Shown here: positions 24,464 through 32,479 of the stretch, piece after piece | How the letters are laid out: each line of letters starts with the position of its first letter | Numbering within the stretch: the stretch's first letter is position 1 | Origin: a bacterium | GTDB lineage: Bacteria; Methylomirabilota; Methylomirabilia; Methylomirabilales; 2-02-FULL-66-22 | Assembly: GCA_029580855.1 (NCBI GenBank) | Contig: JAKPQH010000045.1 | Span: forward strand, 1 to 32,479 | DNA length: 32,479 nucleotides | Direction of reading: 5' to 3' | The notes under the pieces: generated by a model | What the model was told of the DNA's origin: nothing | Databases searched by the model: none | Seen by the model: the letters and a program-made list of their open reading frames with translations, nothing else | Program-made: the position numbers and the translations under genes

Positions 24464-25225
24464 TTGGGCGGCGTCACGCTGGAGGTCCAGGACCTCACGA
24501 AGTGTTACACCGCGGACCGGCCGGTCCTGCGGGGGGTATCCCTCAGGCTCGACTCCGAGGGGATCACCATCGTCATCGGCCCGTCCGGCGCCGGCAAGAG
24601 CACCTTGCTCCGGTGCATCAACCGTCTGGTGGAGCCCACCTCGGGGCGGATTCTCTTCCAGGGGACCGATCTGGTCACGCTTCGCGGGCAGATGCTGCGG
24701 GAGCGGCGCCGACGGATCGGGATGGTGTTTCAGGAGTTCAACCTCGTCGAACGGTTGAGCGTCATCGAGAACCTGCTCAGCGGGCGGCTCGGGTATGTCT
24801 CCCCGTGGCGCGCCTGGCTTCGGAAGTTCCCCGAGACGGACATCGTCCGCGCCTTCGAGTTGCTCGATCAGCTCGGGCTGAGCGAGTTTGCCGCCAAGCG
24901 GGCCGATGCGCTCTCGGGCGGACAGCGGCAGCGTGTGGGGATCGGACGGGCCCTCATGCAGGAGCCGGAGTTGCTCCTGGCGGACGAGCCCACGTCGTCC
25001 TTGGACCCGAAGACCTCGGTCGAGATCATGGAGACCATGGCGTCGCTGGCGCGCCAGCGCCACATTCCCGTGATGGTCAACATGCACGACGTGAATCTGG
25101 CCAAGCGGTTCGCCGATCGGATTGTCGGGATGACCGAGGGGCGGGTCGTCTTTGACGGAAAGGCCGACGACCTCACCACCGACGAGCTGTCCACCATCTA
25201 CGGGGGCGAAGAGTGGATGCGCTGA
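24464..25225 (+). CDS. phnC: Phosphonate-type ABC transporter ATPase
   Basis: A 253-residue ATPase. Walker [10 protein letters not shown] (39-47), Q-loop VFQEFNLV (88-95), signature LSGGQRQRV (150-158) and Walker B LLLADEP (170-176) are intact. Length and the [15 protein letters not shown] stretch after the Q-loop fit PhnC. The only plausible start is TTG at 24464, with a G-rich run upstream, which would keep translation low. The stop overlaps the first phnE start by 13 bases. It lies 81 bases after phnD, behind the strong stem-loop. Confidence 0.93.
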   Translation: MGGVTLEVQDLTKCYTADRPVLRGVSLRLDSEGITIVIGPSGAGKSTLLRCINRLVEPTSGRILFQGTDLVTLRGQMLRERRRRIGMVFQEFNLVERLSVIENLLSGRLGYVSPWRAWLRKFPETDIVRAFELLDQLGLSEFAAKRADALSGGQRQRVGIGRALMQEPELLLADEPTSSLDPKTSVEIMETMASLARQRHIPVMVNMHDVNLAKRFADRIVGMTEGRVVFDGKADDLTTDELSTIYGGEEWMR

Positions 25226-26043
25226 GCCGGCGCGCCGCGGGACGGACGGCGCGCCCCGCGACATCGGGCGCTCGGGCGCGATGGCTGCTCGAGGTGTACG
25301 GCGCGCGCCTTTTGGCCGTCGCGGTCGTCGGCTACGCGGTCTACGCGGCGTCCACCCTGGGGTTCACGCCGGCGCGCTTCTGGCGCGGACTGGAGCACGG
25401 CGGCACCTTTCTGACCCGGTTGTTTCCCCCCGATTTCGCCTCGCGCTGGTCGGATATCCAGCACGACATGCTGGAGAGCCTGGAGATCGCGATCCTGGCG
25501 TCGGTCTTCGGCATCGCGGCGTCGCTTCCCCTTGGTCTCCTGGCGGCGCGGAACCTGATGCCGGCGTACGTGACGTGGCCGGTGCGGCTGTTTATCAGCG
25601 TCTCGCGTTCGTTCCACCCGGTGATCGTGGGCATCCTCTTCGTGAAGGCGATCGGGTTCGGCCCGCTGGCCGGGGTGCTGACCCTGGCCGTGGCGTCCGT
25701 GGGTTTTATCGGCAAGCTGTTCACCGAGGCCATCGAGGAGATCTCCCTCAAGCAGGTCGAGGCGGTGCGCGCCACCGGGGCCTCCTTTCTCAACGTCCTG
25801 ATCTTCAGCGTGCTGCCGCAGGTGACGGCCCGCTTCGTCGGCTTCAGCATGTACCAGCTCGACAGCAACCTGCGGAATTCCACGATCCTGGGGATCGTGG
25901 GCGCCGGAGGCATCGGCGGGACGCTGCTGGCCGCGTTCCAGCGGTTCGATTACGAGATCGTGTGCGCCATCGTGCTGGTCATGATCGGCCTGATCATGAT
26001 GGGCGAGATCCTGTCGGAGCAGATCCGGAAGCTGTTCCAATGA
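25213..26043 (+). CDS. phnE: Phosphonate-type ABC transporter permease, first PhnE
   Basis: A 276-residue permease with about six membrane segments. The docking loop is visible as [18 protein letters not shown], and the C-terminal hallmark [21 protein letters not shown] is the standard PhnE signature. The start is GTG at 25213 inside the phnC end. Its stop overlaps the second phnE start (ATGA). The cytoplasmic N-terminus of about 25 residues is arginine-rich. It should pair with the second PhnE in the channel. Confidence 0.92.
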   Translation: MDALSRRAAGRTARPATSGARARWLLEVYGARLLAVAVVGYAVYAASTLGFTPARFWRGLEHGGTFLTRLFPPDFASRWSDIQHDMLESLEIAILASVFGIAASLPLGLLAARNLMPAYVTWPVRLFISVSRSFHPVIVGILFVKAIGFGPLAGVLTLAVASVGFIGKLFTEAIEEISLKQVEAVRATGASFLNVLIFSVLPQVTARFVGFSMYQLDSNLRNSTILGIVGAGGIGGTLLAAFQRFDYEIVCAIVLVMIGLIMMGEILSEQIRKLFQ

Positions 26044-26840
26044 GCCACGTGGCAAAACGGGAGTGGCGGCGATTCACGCCGCGCGAACGGGCGGTCCGGT
26101 ACGGCGTGTACCTGGCGACGGCCGTCGCCTTCAGCGCCGCGCTGCGGAGCATCGAGGTCGTGCCGGAGTTTCTCCGGGACACGCCGGCGCAGGTGGCGGA
26201 TCTGCTCGTCCGGATGTGGCCGGTGGACTGGGGGTTTCTGGTGTCCACGGTCACGGTGGCCATGGTCGAGACGATCCACATCGCCACACTGGGGACGCTC
26301 GCGACCCTGCTGATCGCCTTCCCGCTGGGCGTGCTGGCGGCCCGGAACATCGTGGCGAGCCCGACGGTGCGCTTCGCCGCCAAGCTCTGCCTGGTTGCGT
26401 CGCGGTCCGTAAACTCCCTGGTGTGGGCGTTGTTCTTCGTGGCTGTTTTCGGGCCGGGAGCCCTGGCGGGGACCGTGGCGATCACGTTTCGATCCATCGG
26501 GTTTGTGGGAAAGCTTCTGGGCGAGGCTCTGGAGGAGGTGGCGCCGGGCCCGGTGGAAGCCATCGTGGCGGTGGGGGCCCCGTGGCGGAGCGTTTTTCTC
26601 AAGGGATACTGGCCGCAGGTCAAGCCCGCCTTTCTGTCGATGGCCCTGCTGCGGTGGGACATCAACGTCCGCGAGTCGTCGGTTCTGGGGCTCGTAGGTG
26701 CGGGCGGGATCGGCCTGGTCCTGGATTCCGCCATCAACGTGTTTCAGTGGCGCGCGGTGGCCGCGGTACTGGTCGCCATCGCGATCGTGGTCCTGTTGGC
26801 CGAGGTGACGGTAACCTTCCTGCGCAAGCGGATCATCTGA
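26040..26840 (+). CDS. phnE: Phosphonate-type ABC transporter permease, second PhnE
   Basis: A 266-residue paralogue of the preceding permease. Family marks: ETIHIATLGTLATLLIAFPLGVLAARN, docking loop LEEVAPGPVEAIVAVGAPW, and WDINVRESSVLGLVGAGGIG. The start ATG at 26040 overlaps the previous stop by four bases. Many phn importers use two different PhnE subunits, as here. No C-P lyase (phnG-M), phosphonatase or phosphite dehydrogenase gene follows; the next operon begins after a 99-base gap with an inverted repeat. Confidence 0.93.
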   Translation: MSHVAKREWRRFTPRERAVRYGVYLATAVAFSAALRSIEVVPEFLRDTPAQVADLLVRMWPVDWGFLVSTVTVAMVETIHIATLGTLATLLIAFPLGVLAARNIVASPTVRFAAKLCLVASRSVNSLVWALFFVAVFGPGALAGTVAITFRSIGFVGKLLGEALEEVAPGPVEAIVAVGAPWRSVFLKGYWPQVKPAFLSMALLRWDINVRESSVLGLVGAGGIGLVLDSAINVFQWRAVAAVLVAIAIVVLLAEVTVTFLRKRII

Positions 26841-26855
26841 GGGAGATGTGGAGAC

Positions 26856-26904
26856 GTTCGGCGGTTCCTGAGCCGTCGTACCGGCGAACCACCGAACCGC
26901 CGAG
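26856..26904. repeat. Tandem-word inverted repeat between operons
   Basis: TCGGCGGTTC (26858-26867) is the exact reverse complement of GAACCGCCGA (26894-26903). The right side contains the related word CGAACCACCGAACCGCC in tandem (26885-26901). It lies between phnE and the next binding-protein gene. The design (short word repeated, then inverted) matches the other intergenic elements of the window, with a different word. Confidence 0.65.
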
Positions 26905-26939
26905 CCCGTAAAACCCGAGAGTCAGAAAGGAGACGTGCG

Positions 26940-27953
26940 ATGCGACGCTGGATGGTGGTCTTGCCGCTGGTCGGGTTCCTGGCGCTGTCCGCGGGTGTGG
27001 CGGCGGCGGCCGACACGGTCAACGCCTATTCGATCTGGCCCGAGAATTGGGCGCGGCCCATGTTCCAGGAGTTCGAGAAGGCCACGGGGGTCAAGGTGAA
27101 CTTTGTGCGGTTTTCCTCGGGCGAGGCGCTGGCGCGCGTCATCGCCGAGAAGAACAACCCGCGCGTGGACGTGCTCTTCGGCGGCCCGGTGGAGACCCAC
27201 GCCGCGGGGATCAAGGAGGGGATCTTCGAGCCGTACAAGCCGCCGGCCTTCGCCGCGCTCCCGGCCCGCTTCAAGCACGCCGACGGACAGTGGGTGGCCA
27301 TCGCGGACGATCCGCTGGTGTTCATGAGCAACGCAAAGTTTTTGAAGGAGCACAACCTGAAGGCGCCGGGGTCCTGGGATGACCTGCTGAACCCGGCGTA
27401 CAAGAACATGATCCAGATGGCCGACGCCCGCACGTCCGGCACGGCGGTGACGCGCATCTTCTCCGTCCTGGAGGTCTTCGGGCGGGACGAGGAGAAGGCC
27501 TTCGCGTACATGAAGAAGCTGCGGCCGAACGTCCAGCTTTACACCAAGAGCGGCGGCGGCGGAACGCTGCCGGTGGGTCTGGGGCAGGCGGGGGCCGGCA
27601 TCTTTTTTATCGTGGACGCGCTGGACACCAAGGCCAAGGGGTATGACGTCGTCGTGAGCTTCCCGAAGGAGGGCATCGGGACCGCGGCCGAGGCCATCGC
27701 GCTGCTCAAGGGCGCCAAGAATCCCGAGTTGGGAAAGAAGCTGATCGATTGGGCGGCGTCGCCCGCCATGCAGTCCCTCTTCGCCAAGTACCAGATCAAT
27801 TTTGTTCCGGCCAACCCGGATGTCAAGGTCGAGGCGAGCCTGGCCGAGGTCCTGAAGGGCGCCAAGATCATCCCCATCGACGACGCGTACGCTGGGGCCA
27901 ACCGGAAGCGGATCGTGGAGCGGTGGATCAACGAGGTGCTCCCCGCCCAATAG
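26940..27953 (+). CDS. Periplasmic ABC substrate-binding protein, AfuA/FbpA-like
   Basis: A 337-residue secreted protein. The signal peptide is residues 1-24 ([19 protein letters not shown]). The mature part contains [44 protein letters not shown] and [13 protein letters not shown], all standard positions in the Fe(III)/sugar-phosphate family. The start ATG at 26940 has AAAGGAGA upstream. It is the first gene of the third Afu-type importer; the permease follows after a 64-base gap containing a strong stem-loop. The downstream coupling to a deoxyribose-phosphate aldolase makes a carbohydrate or nucleoside-derived ligand attractive, but this is inference. Confidence 0.9.
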   Translation: MRRWMVVLPLVGFLALSAGVAAAADTVNAYSIWPENWARPMFQEFEKATGVKVNFVRFSSGEALARVIAEKNNPRVDVLFGGPVETHAAGIKEGIFEPYKPPAFAALPARFKHADGQWVAIADDPLVFMSNAKFLKEHNLKAPGSWDDLLNPAYKNMIQMADARTSGTAVTRIFSVLEVFGRDEEKAFAYMKKLRPNVQLYTKSGGGGTLPVGLGQAGAGIFFIVDALDTKAKGYDVVVSFPKEGIGTAAEAIALLKGAKNPELGKKLIDWAASPAMQSLFAKYQINFVPANPDVKVEASLAEVLKGAKIIPIDDAYAGANRKRIVERWINEVLPAQ

Positions 27954-27963
27954 CGGAAGGTGT

Positions 27964-27997
27964 CCGCGGGACCGACGGACGCCCGTCGGCCCCGCGG
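27964..27997 (+). promoter_or_regulatory. Strong stem-loop between binding protein and permease genes
   Basis: CCGCGGGACCGACGG (27964-27978) pairs with 27983-27997 over 15 positions with one mismatch and a four-base loop. It starts 11 bases after the binding-protein stop and lies 20 bases before the permease GTG. There is no T tract. Its position repeats that of the phnD-phnC hairpin and supports reduced expression of the permease relative to the binding protein. Confidence 0.7.
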
Positions 27998-28017
27998 CCC
28001 GCACAGGATACTCGCGC

Positions 28018-29724
28018 GTGAACCAGACTCCCGCCAACCGCGCACCGGGGGTGCGCCGTCTGTTTCAGGATCCGACGCTCGCGACGAGCGTCGCGATCCT
28101 CTGGGTCCTGCTCGGTCTGTTCGTCCTGTATCCGCTGGTGTGGCTGCTCGTGCGGACGTTTACGGAGGGCGGAACGCTCACCCTGGCGAATCTGCTCGCC
28201 ATTCTCAGAGATCCGAACCACCGTCAGTCGTTCTGGAACAGCCTGCTGCTGGCGGCGCTGGTGGGTCTGGCGGGCACGGCCCTGGGGTTCTTTTTCGCCT
28301 TCACCGCGGTGCGGGCCAACCTGTCGAAGGCGTGGGGGGCGGTCCTGGATGCGGCCTGCCTTCTCCCTCTGATCTCGCCCCCGTTCACGACGGCCATCGC
28401 GATGATCTTTTCCTTCGGGCCGCGCGGCCTCATCACCTATCACGTGCTGGGGATCAAGGGCTTCACCGTCTACGGCCTGGTCAGCACGTGGTTTTCCGAG
28501 ACGCTCACGTTTTTTCCGATCGCCTACCTGACGCTGAAACCGATCCTCAGCGGCATTGACCCCAACGTCGAGGACATGGCCTTCAGCCTGGGGTCGTCGC
28601 GCTGGCGGGTCTTCCGGACCGTGACGCTGCCGCTGACCGTGCCGGGGCTCGCCAACGCGTTCCTCCTGCTGTTCGCCGCCTCGCTGGCGGACTTTGCCAC
28701 GCCGTTGATCCTGGCGGGCAACCAGTTCCCCGTCCTGCCGACACAGGCCTATCTGCAGATCACCGGCCTCTTCGACCTGAAGGGCGGCGCGGTGCTGTCG
28801 TTTGTGCTGCTGCTCCCCGCCATGGCGGTGTACCTGCTGCAGCGCTACTGGGTGAGCCGGAAATCGTATGTCACCATCACCGGCAAGGTGGGGGCGCAGA
28901 CCGTGGTCAAGAGTGTGGCCCCCTGGGCGCGCTACCCGCTGCTTGCGGCCTGCCTTCTGTTGGCCGGCGTCATTCTCTATTTCTACCTCCTGCTCTTCTA
29001 CGCGTCGGTGGTGATGGCGCTGGGGGCGAATCACGCGTGGACGCTGCAACATTACCGCGTGATCTTCACCGAGGGGCTGAAGGCCATCCGCGACACCCTG
29101 ATCATCGCGGGGGCCGGGATGCCCCTGGGCGGTCTGTTCGGTATTCTGGTGGGCTATCTGGTGGTGAAGAAGGAGTTCCCCGGGCGCCACGGCATGGAGG
29201 TCGTCTCCATGGTCAATTACTCGCTGCCCGGGACGATCGTGGGGATCGCCTATCTCATGGCGTTCAACGATCCGCCCATCGTCCTGACCGGAACCGCGCT
29301 GGTGATCGTGGCCTGCTACGTGTTCCGGTACAGTCCGACGGGCATCCGCGCCACGGTGGCGACGCTGCAGCAGATCGATCCCAGCATCGAGGAGGCGTCG
29401 CAGAGTCTGGGCGCTGGGAGCGGCACGACGTTCCGCCGGATCACGCTGCCGCTGATCCTGCCGGCGTTCTTCGCCGGCCTGGGCGTGGTGTTTATCCGGT
29501 CCATGACCGCCATCAGCGCCACGATCTTCCTGGTCTCGATCAACTGGACCTTGATCACGGTCCGGATCCTGGAGAACATCACGGAGCTGTCGTTGGGCCC
29601 GGCGGCGGCGTTCTCGGTCCTGGTGGTGGCCATCGTGTTCGTGGTCATCGCCCTCATCGGGCTGGCGCTGCGCCGGTTCCGCGCGGCGGGGGCGGTGGAG
29701 GTGACGAGCATCCTGGGGGGCTAG
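28018..29724 (+). CDS. Fused ABC permease, AfuB-like
   Basis: A 568-residue permease with two six-segment domains. The second EAA loop is standard ([13 protein letters not shown]), while the first reads [13 protein letters not shown], where EAA is replaced by EDM; this loop touches the ATPase, so the change is worth noting. The middle linker carries [10 protein letters not shown], a motif also present in the enlarged minus-strand permease (SYVTVTGKPS), so these two are closer to each other than to the 547-residue one. The GTG at 28018 is the only good start, with a weak AGGA upstream. The ATPase gene follows after a 262-base gap. Confidence 0.9.
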   Translation: MNQTPANRAPGVRRLFQDPTLATSVAILWVLLGLFVLYPLVWLLVRTFTEGGTLTLANLLAILRDPNHRQSFWNSLLLAALVGLAGTALGFFFAFTAVRANLSKAWGAVLDAACLLPLISPPFTTAIAMIFSFGPRGLITYHVLGIKGFTVYGLVSTWFSETLTFFPIAYLTLKPILSGIDPNVEDMAFSLGSSRWRVFRTVTLPLTVPGLANAFLLLFAASLADFATPLILAGNQFPVLPTQAYLQITGLFDLKGGAVLSFVLLLPAMAVYLLQRYWVSRKSYVTITGKVGAQTVVKSVAPWARYPLLAACLLLAGVILYFYLLLFYASVVMALGANHAWTLQHYRVIFTEGLKAIRDTLIIAGAGMPLGGLFGILVGYLVVKKEFPGRHGMEVVSMVNYSLPGTIVGIAYLMAFNDPPIVLTGTALVIVACYVFRYSPTGIRATVATLQQIDPSIEEASQSLGAGSGTTFRRITLPLILPAFFAGLGVVFIRSMTAISATIFLVSINWTLITVRILENITELSLGPAAAFSVLVVAIVFVVIALIGLALRRFRAAGAVEVTSILGG

Positions 29725-29986
29725 CCGGTTCTCGCGTGCCGGGACGCAAGAGCCACCCCGGGCGGGCGGGGGATCTTTTTTATGCGGCGGCCGGCGCGTC
29801 GGAACAAGCGAACGTGTCATGGGAGGCGCCGCGTGCGATCCGGGGCGTGTTCCCTGGCAGGCAAGCCCTCGGGGGTGCCGTTGTCCGGGATGATCCGCGG
29901 ATGCGTCCGGTCGATGTGAGGGGGTCCGGGATGGCTGTCGGGTCTGGTTTTTGCGCGGTGGCGCCAACACCACGTGGGAGGTGAGC
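29725..29986 (+). other. Gap between permease and ATPase genes; possible weak terminator
   Basis: This 262-base stretch shows no coding region that I can support. CCCC (29756-29759) can pair with GGGG (29768-29771) and is followed by six T (29776-29781), a weak intrinsic terminator shape. The remainder is GC-rich without obvious repeats. A promoter for the ATPase-hypothetical-deoC genes could lie here but none stands out. Confidence 0.3.
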
Positions 29987-31075
29987 GTGAGCGCAGTCGG
30001 CATCCGCGTGGAGCATGTGTCGAAACGGTTCTCGCACCGGGTGAAGGGGCTGGTGTATGCGGTGCAGGACGTCAGCCTGACGGTCCAGCCCGGCGAGCTC
30101 CTCACCCTGCTGGGCCCTTCGGGCTGCGGCAAGACGACCACGCTCCGGATGATCGCCGGGTTCGAGCGACCCGATGCGGGGCGGGTCTTCATCGGAGAGC
30201 AGGATGTCACCGATCTCATGGCCAACCAGCGCAACATCGGCTTTGTCTTTCAAAACTACGCCCTGTTTCCGCATCTGACGGTCTTCGAGAACGTGGCCTA
30301 CGGGCTCCGGGTCAAGCGTATGGACGGGGCCGAGATCGCGACGGCGGTCCACGACGTCCTGCAGATGGTGGGGCTGGCCGGCTACGACCGGCAGTTCCCC
30401 AACCAGCTGTCCGGAGGCGAGCAGCAGCGCGTGGCGCTGGCCCGCGCCACGGTCATCCGCCCGCGCGTTCTGCTCTTCGACGAACCGTTGTCAAACCTGG
30501 ATGCGAAGCTCCGTGTCCATATGCGGCGCGAGCTGCAGCAGTTGCAGAAGCAGCTCTCCATCACGGCGGTGTACGTGACGCACGATCAGGAAGAGGCGAT
30601 GGCCATCTCGGACCGGATCGTGGTGATGAGCCAGGGGGCGATCGCGCAGGAGGGCACGGCCGAATCTCTCTACCGGCAGCCGGCGTCCGAGTTTGTGGCG
30701 CAGTTCATCGGGCGGACGAATCTGCTCACGGCGCGGGTGCTGAGCGTCGAGGCCGACGGTACCGTGCTGGACGTGCGAGGCGTGCGGCTCACACTTTCAG
30801 GGCAGAGCCCACACGCGCAGGTCGGGCGGCCAGTGCGGCTGGTGGTCCGTCCCGAGGTCGTGGGCATCGCGGGTCCGGAACGGGCGATCGGACTCGCAGG
30901 TGTGGTGGCCGCACGGATGTTTCTGGGGGAAAAGGTGGAGTACCACGTGCGGCTGGGCGATGACCTTGTCCAGGTGACGAGCTACAACCCACGGAATGTG
31001 TTCGCGCCCGGCGATGCGGTGACACTCACCTTGCCGACGGAGGGGATCCCGCTCCTGCCTGGAGGGACGGCATGA
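29987..31075 (+). CDS. ABC transporter ATPase, PotA/AfuC-like
   Basis: A 362-residue ATPase. Walker [10 protein letters not shown] (43-51), Q-loop [10 protein letters not shown], signature LSGGEQQRV (141-149), Walker B VLLFDEP (161-167) and H-loop YVTHDQEE are intact, with a C-terminal TOBE-type domain. The start is GTG at 29987 because GGGAGG is best spaced for it; a GTG six bases upstream is possible. Its stop overlaps the next gene (ATGA). It should energise the AfuB-like permease encoded before it, in spite of the 262-base gap, and might also serve the permeases in this region that lack an ATPase. Confidence 0.94.
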   Translation: MSAVGIRVEHVSKRFSHRVKGLVYAVQDVSLTVQPGELLTLLGPSGCGKTTTLRMIAGFERPDAGRVFIGEQDVTDLMANQRNIGFVFQNYALFPHLTVFENVAYGLRVKRMDGAEIATAVHDVLQMVGLAGYDRQFPNQLSGGEQQRVALARATVIRPRVLLFDEPLSNLDAKLRVHMRRELQQLQKQLSITAVYVTHDQEEAMAISDRIVVMSQGAIAQEGTAESLYRQPASEFVAQFIGRTNLLTARVLSVEADGTVLDVRGVRLTLSGQSPHAQVGRPVRLVVRPEVVGIAGPERAIGLAGVVAARMFLGEKVEYHVRLGDDLVQVTSYNPRNVFAPGDAVTLTLPTEGIPLLPGGTA

Positions 31076-31593
31076 CACACTGGCGACACGTCGTGCAATT
31101 TGTCTGGATTGTGACATTCTCCGCGACACTGATATGTGTCCCGACGTCCGGTTTGGGCCAGGGACAGGCAGTCCATGGCGAGAACTCGAGCTTTCTCGGA
31201 AATGGCGTTGCGATGGTGTGGGGCGTGCTGCGGGGGAAGGGCGAGGAGGACACCCAGGTGATCCTGCGCATCGCTCCGGCGGGCGGCGCATTTGCCGCCG
31301 TCAGCCTGGAGGGTGTCGACCCGTTCACCCAGCAACGCCGCGAGATCCTGGCGCGGCGGCCGCTGGGCAACGGGCTGGACGTGCCGACGCCCCGCGCGAG
31401 CTTTGCCGATTTCCCGCGTCGCGAGATTCACTTCTATGCCGCCGGGGGCGGGCCGGCGTCGGGTCCGAGCCTCACCGTGTATTTCATGGGCCTTCCGGAT
31501 ACCAGTCCGGAGTTCGCTTCGGAAGCTGCCCTGAAGACATACCTGGACGACACGCTGGCGAAGCTGCTCACCGGGAAGGGACGCACGCCATGA
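31072..31593 (+). CDS. Small secreted protein of unknown function
   Basis: A 173-residue protein I do not recognise. The first 30 or so residues look like a signal peptide (VVQFVWIVTFSATLICV, cleavage near QGQA), so the product is probably periplasmic. The mature 140 residues are a mixed alpha/beta sequence with VILRIAPAGGAFAAV and EIHFYAAGG as likely beta strands and a helical end (EAALKTYLDDTLAKLL). No cysteine pair, metal motif or membrane segment is seen in the mature part. It overlaps both neighbours by four bases, sitting between a transporter ATPase and deoC, so it is co-produced with them. A periplasmic accessory to the importer is possible. Confidence 0.75.
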   Translation: MTHWRHVVQFVWIVTFSATLICVPTSGLGQGQAVHGENSSFLGNGVAMVWGVLRGKGEEDTQVILRIAPAGGAFAAVSLEGVDPFTQQRREILARRPLGNGLDVPTPRASFADFPRREIHFYAAGGGPASGPSLTVYFMGLPDTSPEFASEAALKTYLDDTLAKLLTGKGRTP

Positions 31594-32252
31594 CGCGCGG
31601 AGAACTTGCCCGACTGCTGGACCACTCGGTGCTGAGGCCCGAATCCACGGAAACCGACATCCTCGCCGGGGCCGACTTGGTGCGCGAGTGGGGCATCGGG
31701 TTCTACTGCGTCCAGTCCAGCTTCGTGTCGGTTGCCGCCGCCGCGCTGGAGGGCTCGGGGGCGCGGGTGGTCTCGGTGGTGGGTTTTCCCCACGGCTGCG
31801 CCCGATCGGTCGTCAAGGTCCAGGAGGCGACGCTGGCGGTGCAGGACGGGGCGGCCGAGGTCGACATGGTTTTGAACATCGGCAAGCTGAAGTCCGGCCG
31901 AAGCCAGGCCGCGGCCAGCGAGATCGCGCAGGTGGTCCGGGCCGTTCCCGGCACGCCGGTGAAAGTCATCCTGGAGAACTGCCTGCTCAGGGAGGACGAA
32001 AAGGTCGTCGCCTGCCGGTTGGTACGAGACGCCGGCGCAGCCTTTGTGAAGACGTCGACCGGCTTCGATTCGCGCGGCGGGGCCACGGTGGCGGACGTCC
32101 GCCTGATGCGAGCGACGGTCGGCCCGGATTTCGGCGTCAAGGCCGCCGGGGGGATTCGCACGTTGGCGGACGCCATGGCCATGCTGGACGCCGGCGCCAA
32201 CCGGATCGGCACGTCGGCCAGCGTCGCGATTCTGGCCGCGCTTTCTTCCTAG
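31590..32252 (+). CDS. deoC: Deoxyribose-phosphate aldolase
   Basis: A 220-residue class I aldolase that cleaves 2-deoxy-D-ribose 5-phosphate to glyceraldehyde 3-phosphate and acetaldehyde. Active-site residues are in place: D92 in DMVLNIG, the Schiff-base lysine K154 in AFVKTSTGF, and K184 in VKAAGGIRT. Length fits the short bacterial DeoC type. LNIGKLKSG replaces the more common INIGALKSG, a minor variation. The start ATG at 31590 overlaps the previous stop by four bases. No other deoxynucleoside genes (deoA, deoB, deoD) are near, so in this setting it may act on an imported or pathway-derived sugar phosphate; related aldolases of this fold take other 2-keto or 2-deoxy sugar phosphates. Confidence 0.93.
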   Translation: MTRGELARLLDHSVLRPESTETDILAGADLVREWGIGFYCVQSSFVSVAAAALEGSGARVVSVVGFPHGCARSVVKVQEATLAVQDGAAEVDMVLNIGKLKSGRSQAAASEIAQVVRAVPGTPVKVILENCLLREDEKVVACRLVRDAGAAFVKTSTGFDSRGGATVADVRLMRATVGPDFGVKAAGGIRTLADAMAMLDAGANRIGTSASVAILAALSS

Positions 32253-32305
32253 GTCCCGCGCCGGGGTCGTCCTGCTTCCCGCGGCGTCCCGGTTCCGTGG
32301 TGATG

Positions 32306-32325
32306 GGATGATGCCGGGATCATCC
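32306..32325 (+). terminator. 7-bp hairpin downstream of deoC
   Basis: GGATGAT (32306-32312) and ATCATCC (32319-32325) form a perfect stem with a six-base loop, 54 bases after the deoC stop. No T run follows, so terminator function is tentative. Confidence 0.35.
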
Positions 32326-32370
32326 GAATGTCGCAGCTAAAGGTACCGGACAGTATGCCGTGGATACGTT

Positions 32371-32479
32371 GGAACTCGCCGGTGGAAGTCCGGCCCCGGG
32401 AGCGGGTAGCGCGCCCGGGTAGCTCGAGGGAGGTGTGCGGGGTAACCCAGAACACCGAGTTCCCTGACGAATGCTCACG
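32371..32479 (+). ncRNA. Branched structured RNA, group II intron 5'-region-like, partial
   Basis: GGAACTC (32371-32377) pairs exactly with GAGTTCC (32457-32463) and encloses at least three hairpins: GCCGG/CCGGC (32378-32382, 32390-32394, loop TGGAAGT), CCCGGG/CCCGGG (32395-32400, 32414-32419) and GGTGT/ACACC (32432-32436, 32452-32456) with an inner GGG/CCC. A closed multi-branch junction with GTGGAAGTCC and GGGTAACCC words is reminiscent of domain I of bacterial group II introns. There is no good open reading frame. The intron-encoded reverse transcriptase would lie beyond the window. The 5' intron boundary (GTGYG) is not clear. Another structured RNA cannot be excluded. Confidence 0.45.

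Noticed and set aside
24464..26840. A complete phosphonate degradation locus
   Set aside because: Only importer genes are present; no C-P lyase, phosphonatase or phosphite dehydrogenase was seen.
27928..30237. A 769-codon open frame antisense to the permease and ATPase genes
   Set aside because: It is rich in arginine, glutamine, histidine and proline with no recognisable motif, and lies opposite two clearly conserved genes; high GC makes such shadow frames common.
32371..32479. tRNA or riboswitch after deoC
   Set aside because: The fold has no cloverleaf or CCA-like end and no known riboswitch core I recognise; a group II intron-like junction fits better, though still tentative.

Overview
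The window is 32.5 kb of uniformly high-GC bacterial DNA, packed with metabolic genes and carrying no rRNA, tRNA or CRISPR. Gene style, the many AfuA/AfuB-type importers and the intergenic repeats resemble soil and subsurface lineages such as Candidatus Rokubacteria (Methylomirabilota). That placement is an impression from gene content; no marker gene supports it. The left edge is damaged by a fold-back artefact: bases 1-32 are the exact reverse complement of 62-93.

Left half (minus strand, 14031 down to 1): one long, tightly spaced gene train that looks like a single LacI-controlled operon. In order of transcription: LacI regulator, DegT-type PLP aminotransferase, AfuA-like binding protein, an oversized AfuB-like permease, class III (GSA-like) aminotransferase, ketose 3-epimerase-like TIM barrel, Gfo/Idh/MocA dehydrogenase, IMPase-family phosphatase, a second Gfo/Idh/MocA dehydrogenase, a PotD-like binding protein and two PotB/PotC-like permeases, the last cut by the window edge. 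Sugar dehydrogenases + transaminases + phosphatase + epimerase + importers suggest import and conversion of an amino sugar, aminocyclitol or phosphorylated sugar.

Right half (plus strand, 14195 to 32252): a galactose-mutarotase-like gene diverges from lacI and precedes a complete Afu-type importer (binding protein, fused permease, ATPase) translationally coupled to a second IMPase-family phosphatase. Next come a CUT1 sugar importer (two permeases, then binding protein, no ATPase), a complete PhnD-PhnC-PhnE-PhnE importer without C-P bond cleavage genes, and a third Afu-type importer (binding protein, permease, ATPase) coupled to a small secreted protein and a deoxyribose-phosphate aldolase. 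Past deoC, the last ~110 bases fold as a branched RNA resembling the 5' part of a group II intron, cut by the window end.

Two themes stand out. There are six importers, six binding proteins and nine permeases but only three ATPases. A stem-loop lies between every binding-protein gene and the next transporter gene wherever the binding protein is encoded first (five of five), with unrelated sequences, and four of the intergenic inverted repeats in the window are built from short tandem words. Coupling of Afu-type importers to phosphatases supports a working idea of uptake and dephosphorylation of phosphorylated carbohydrates.
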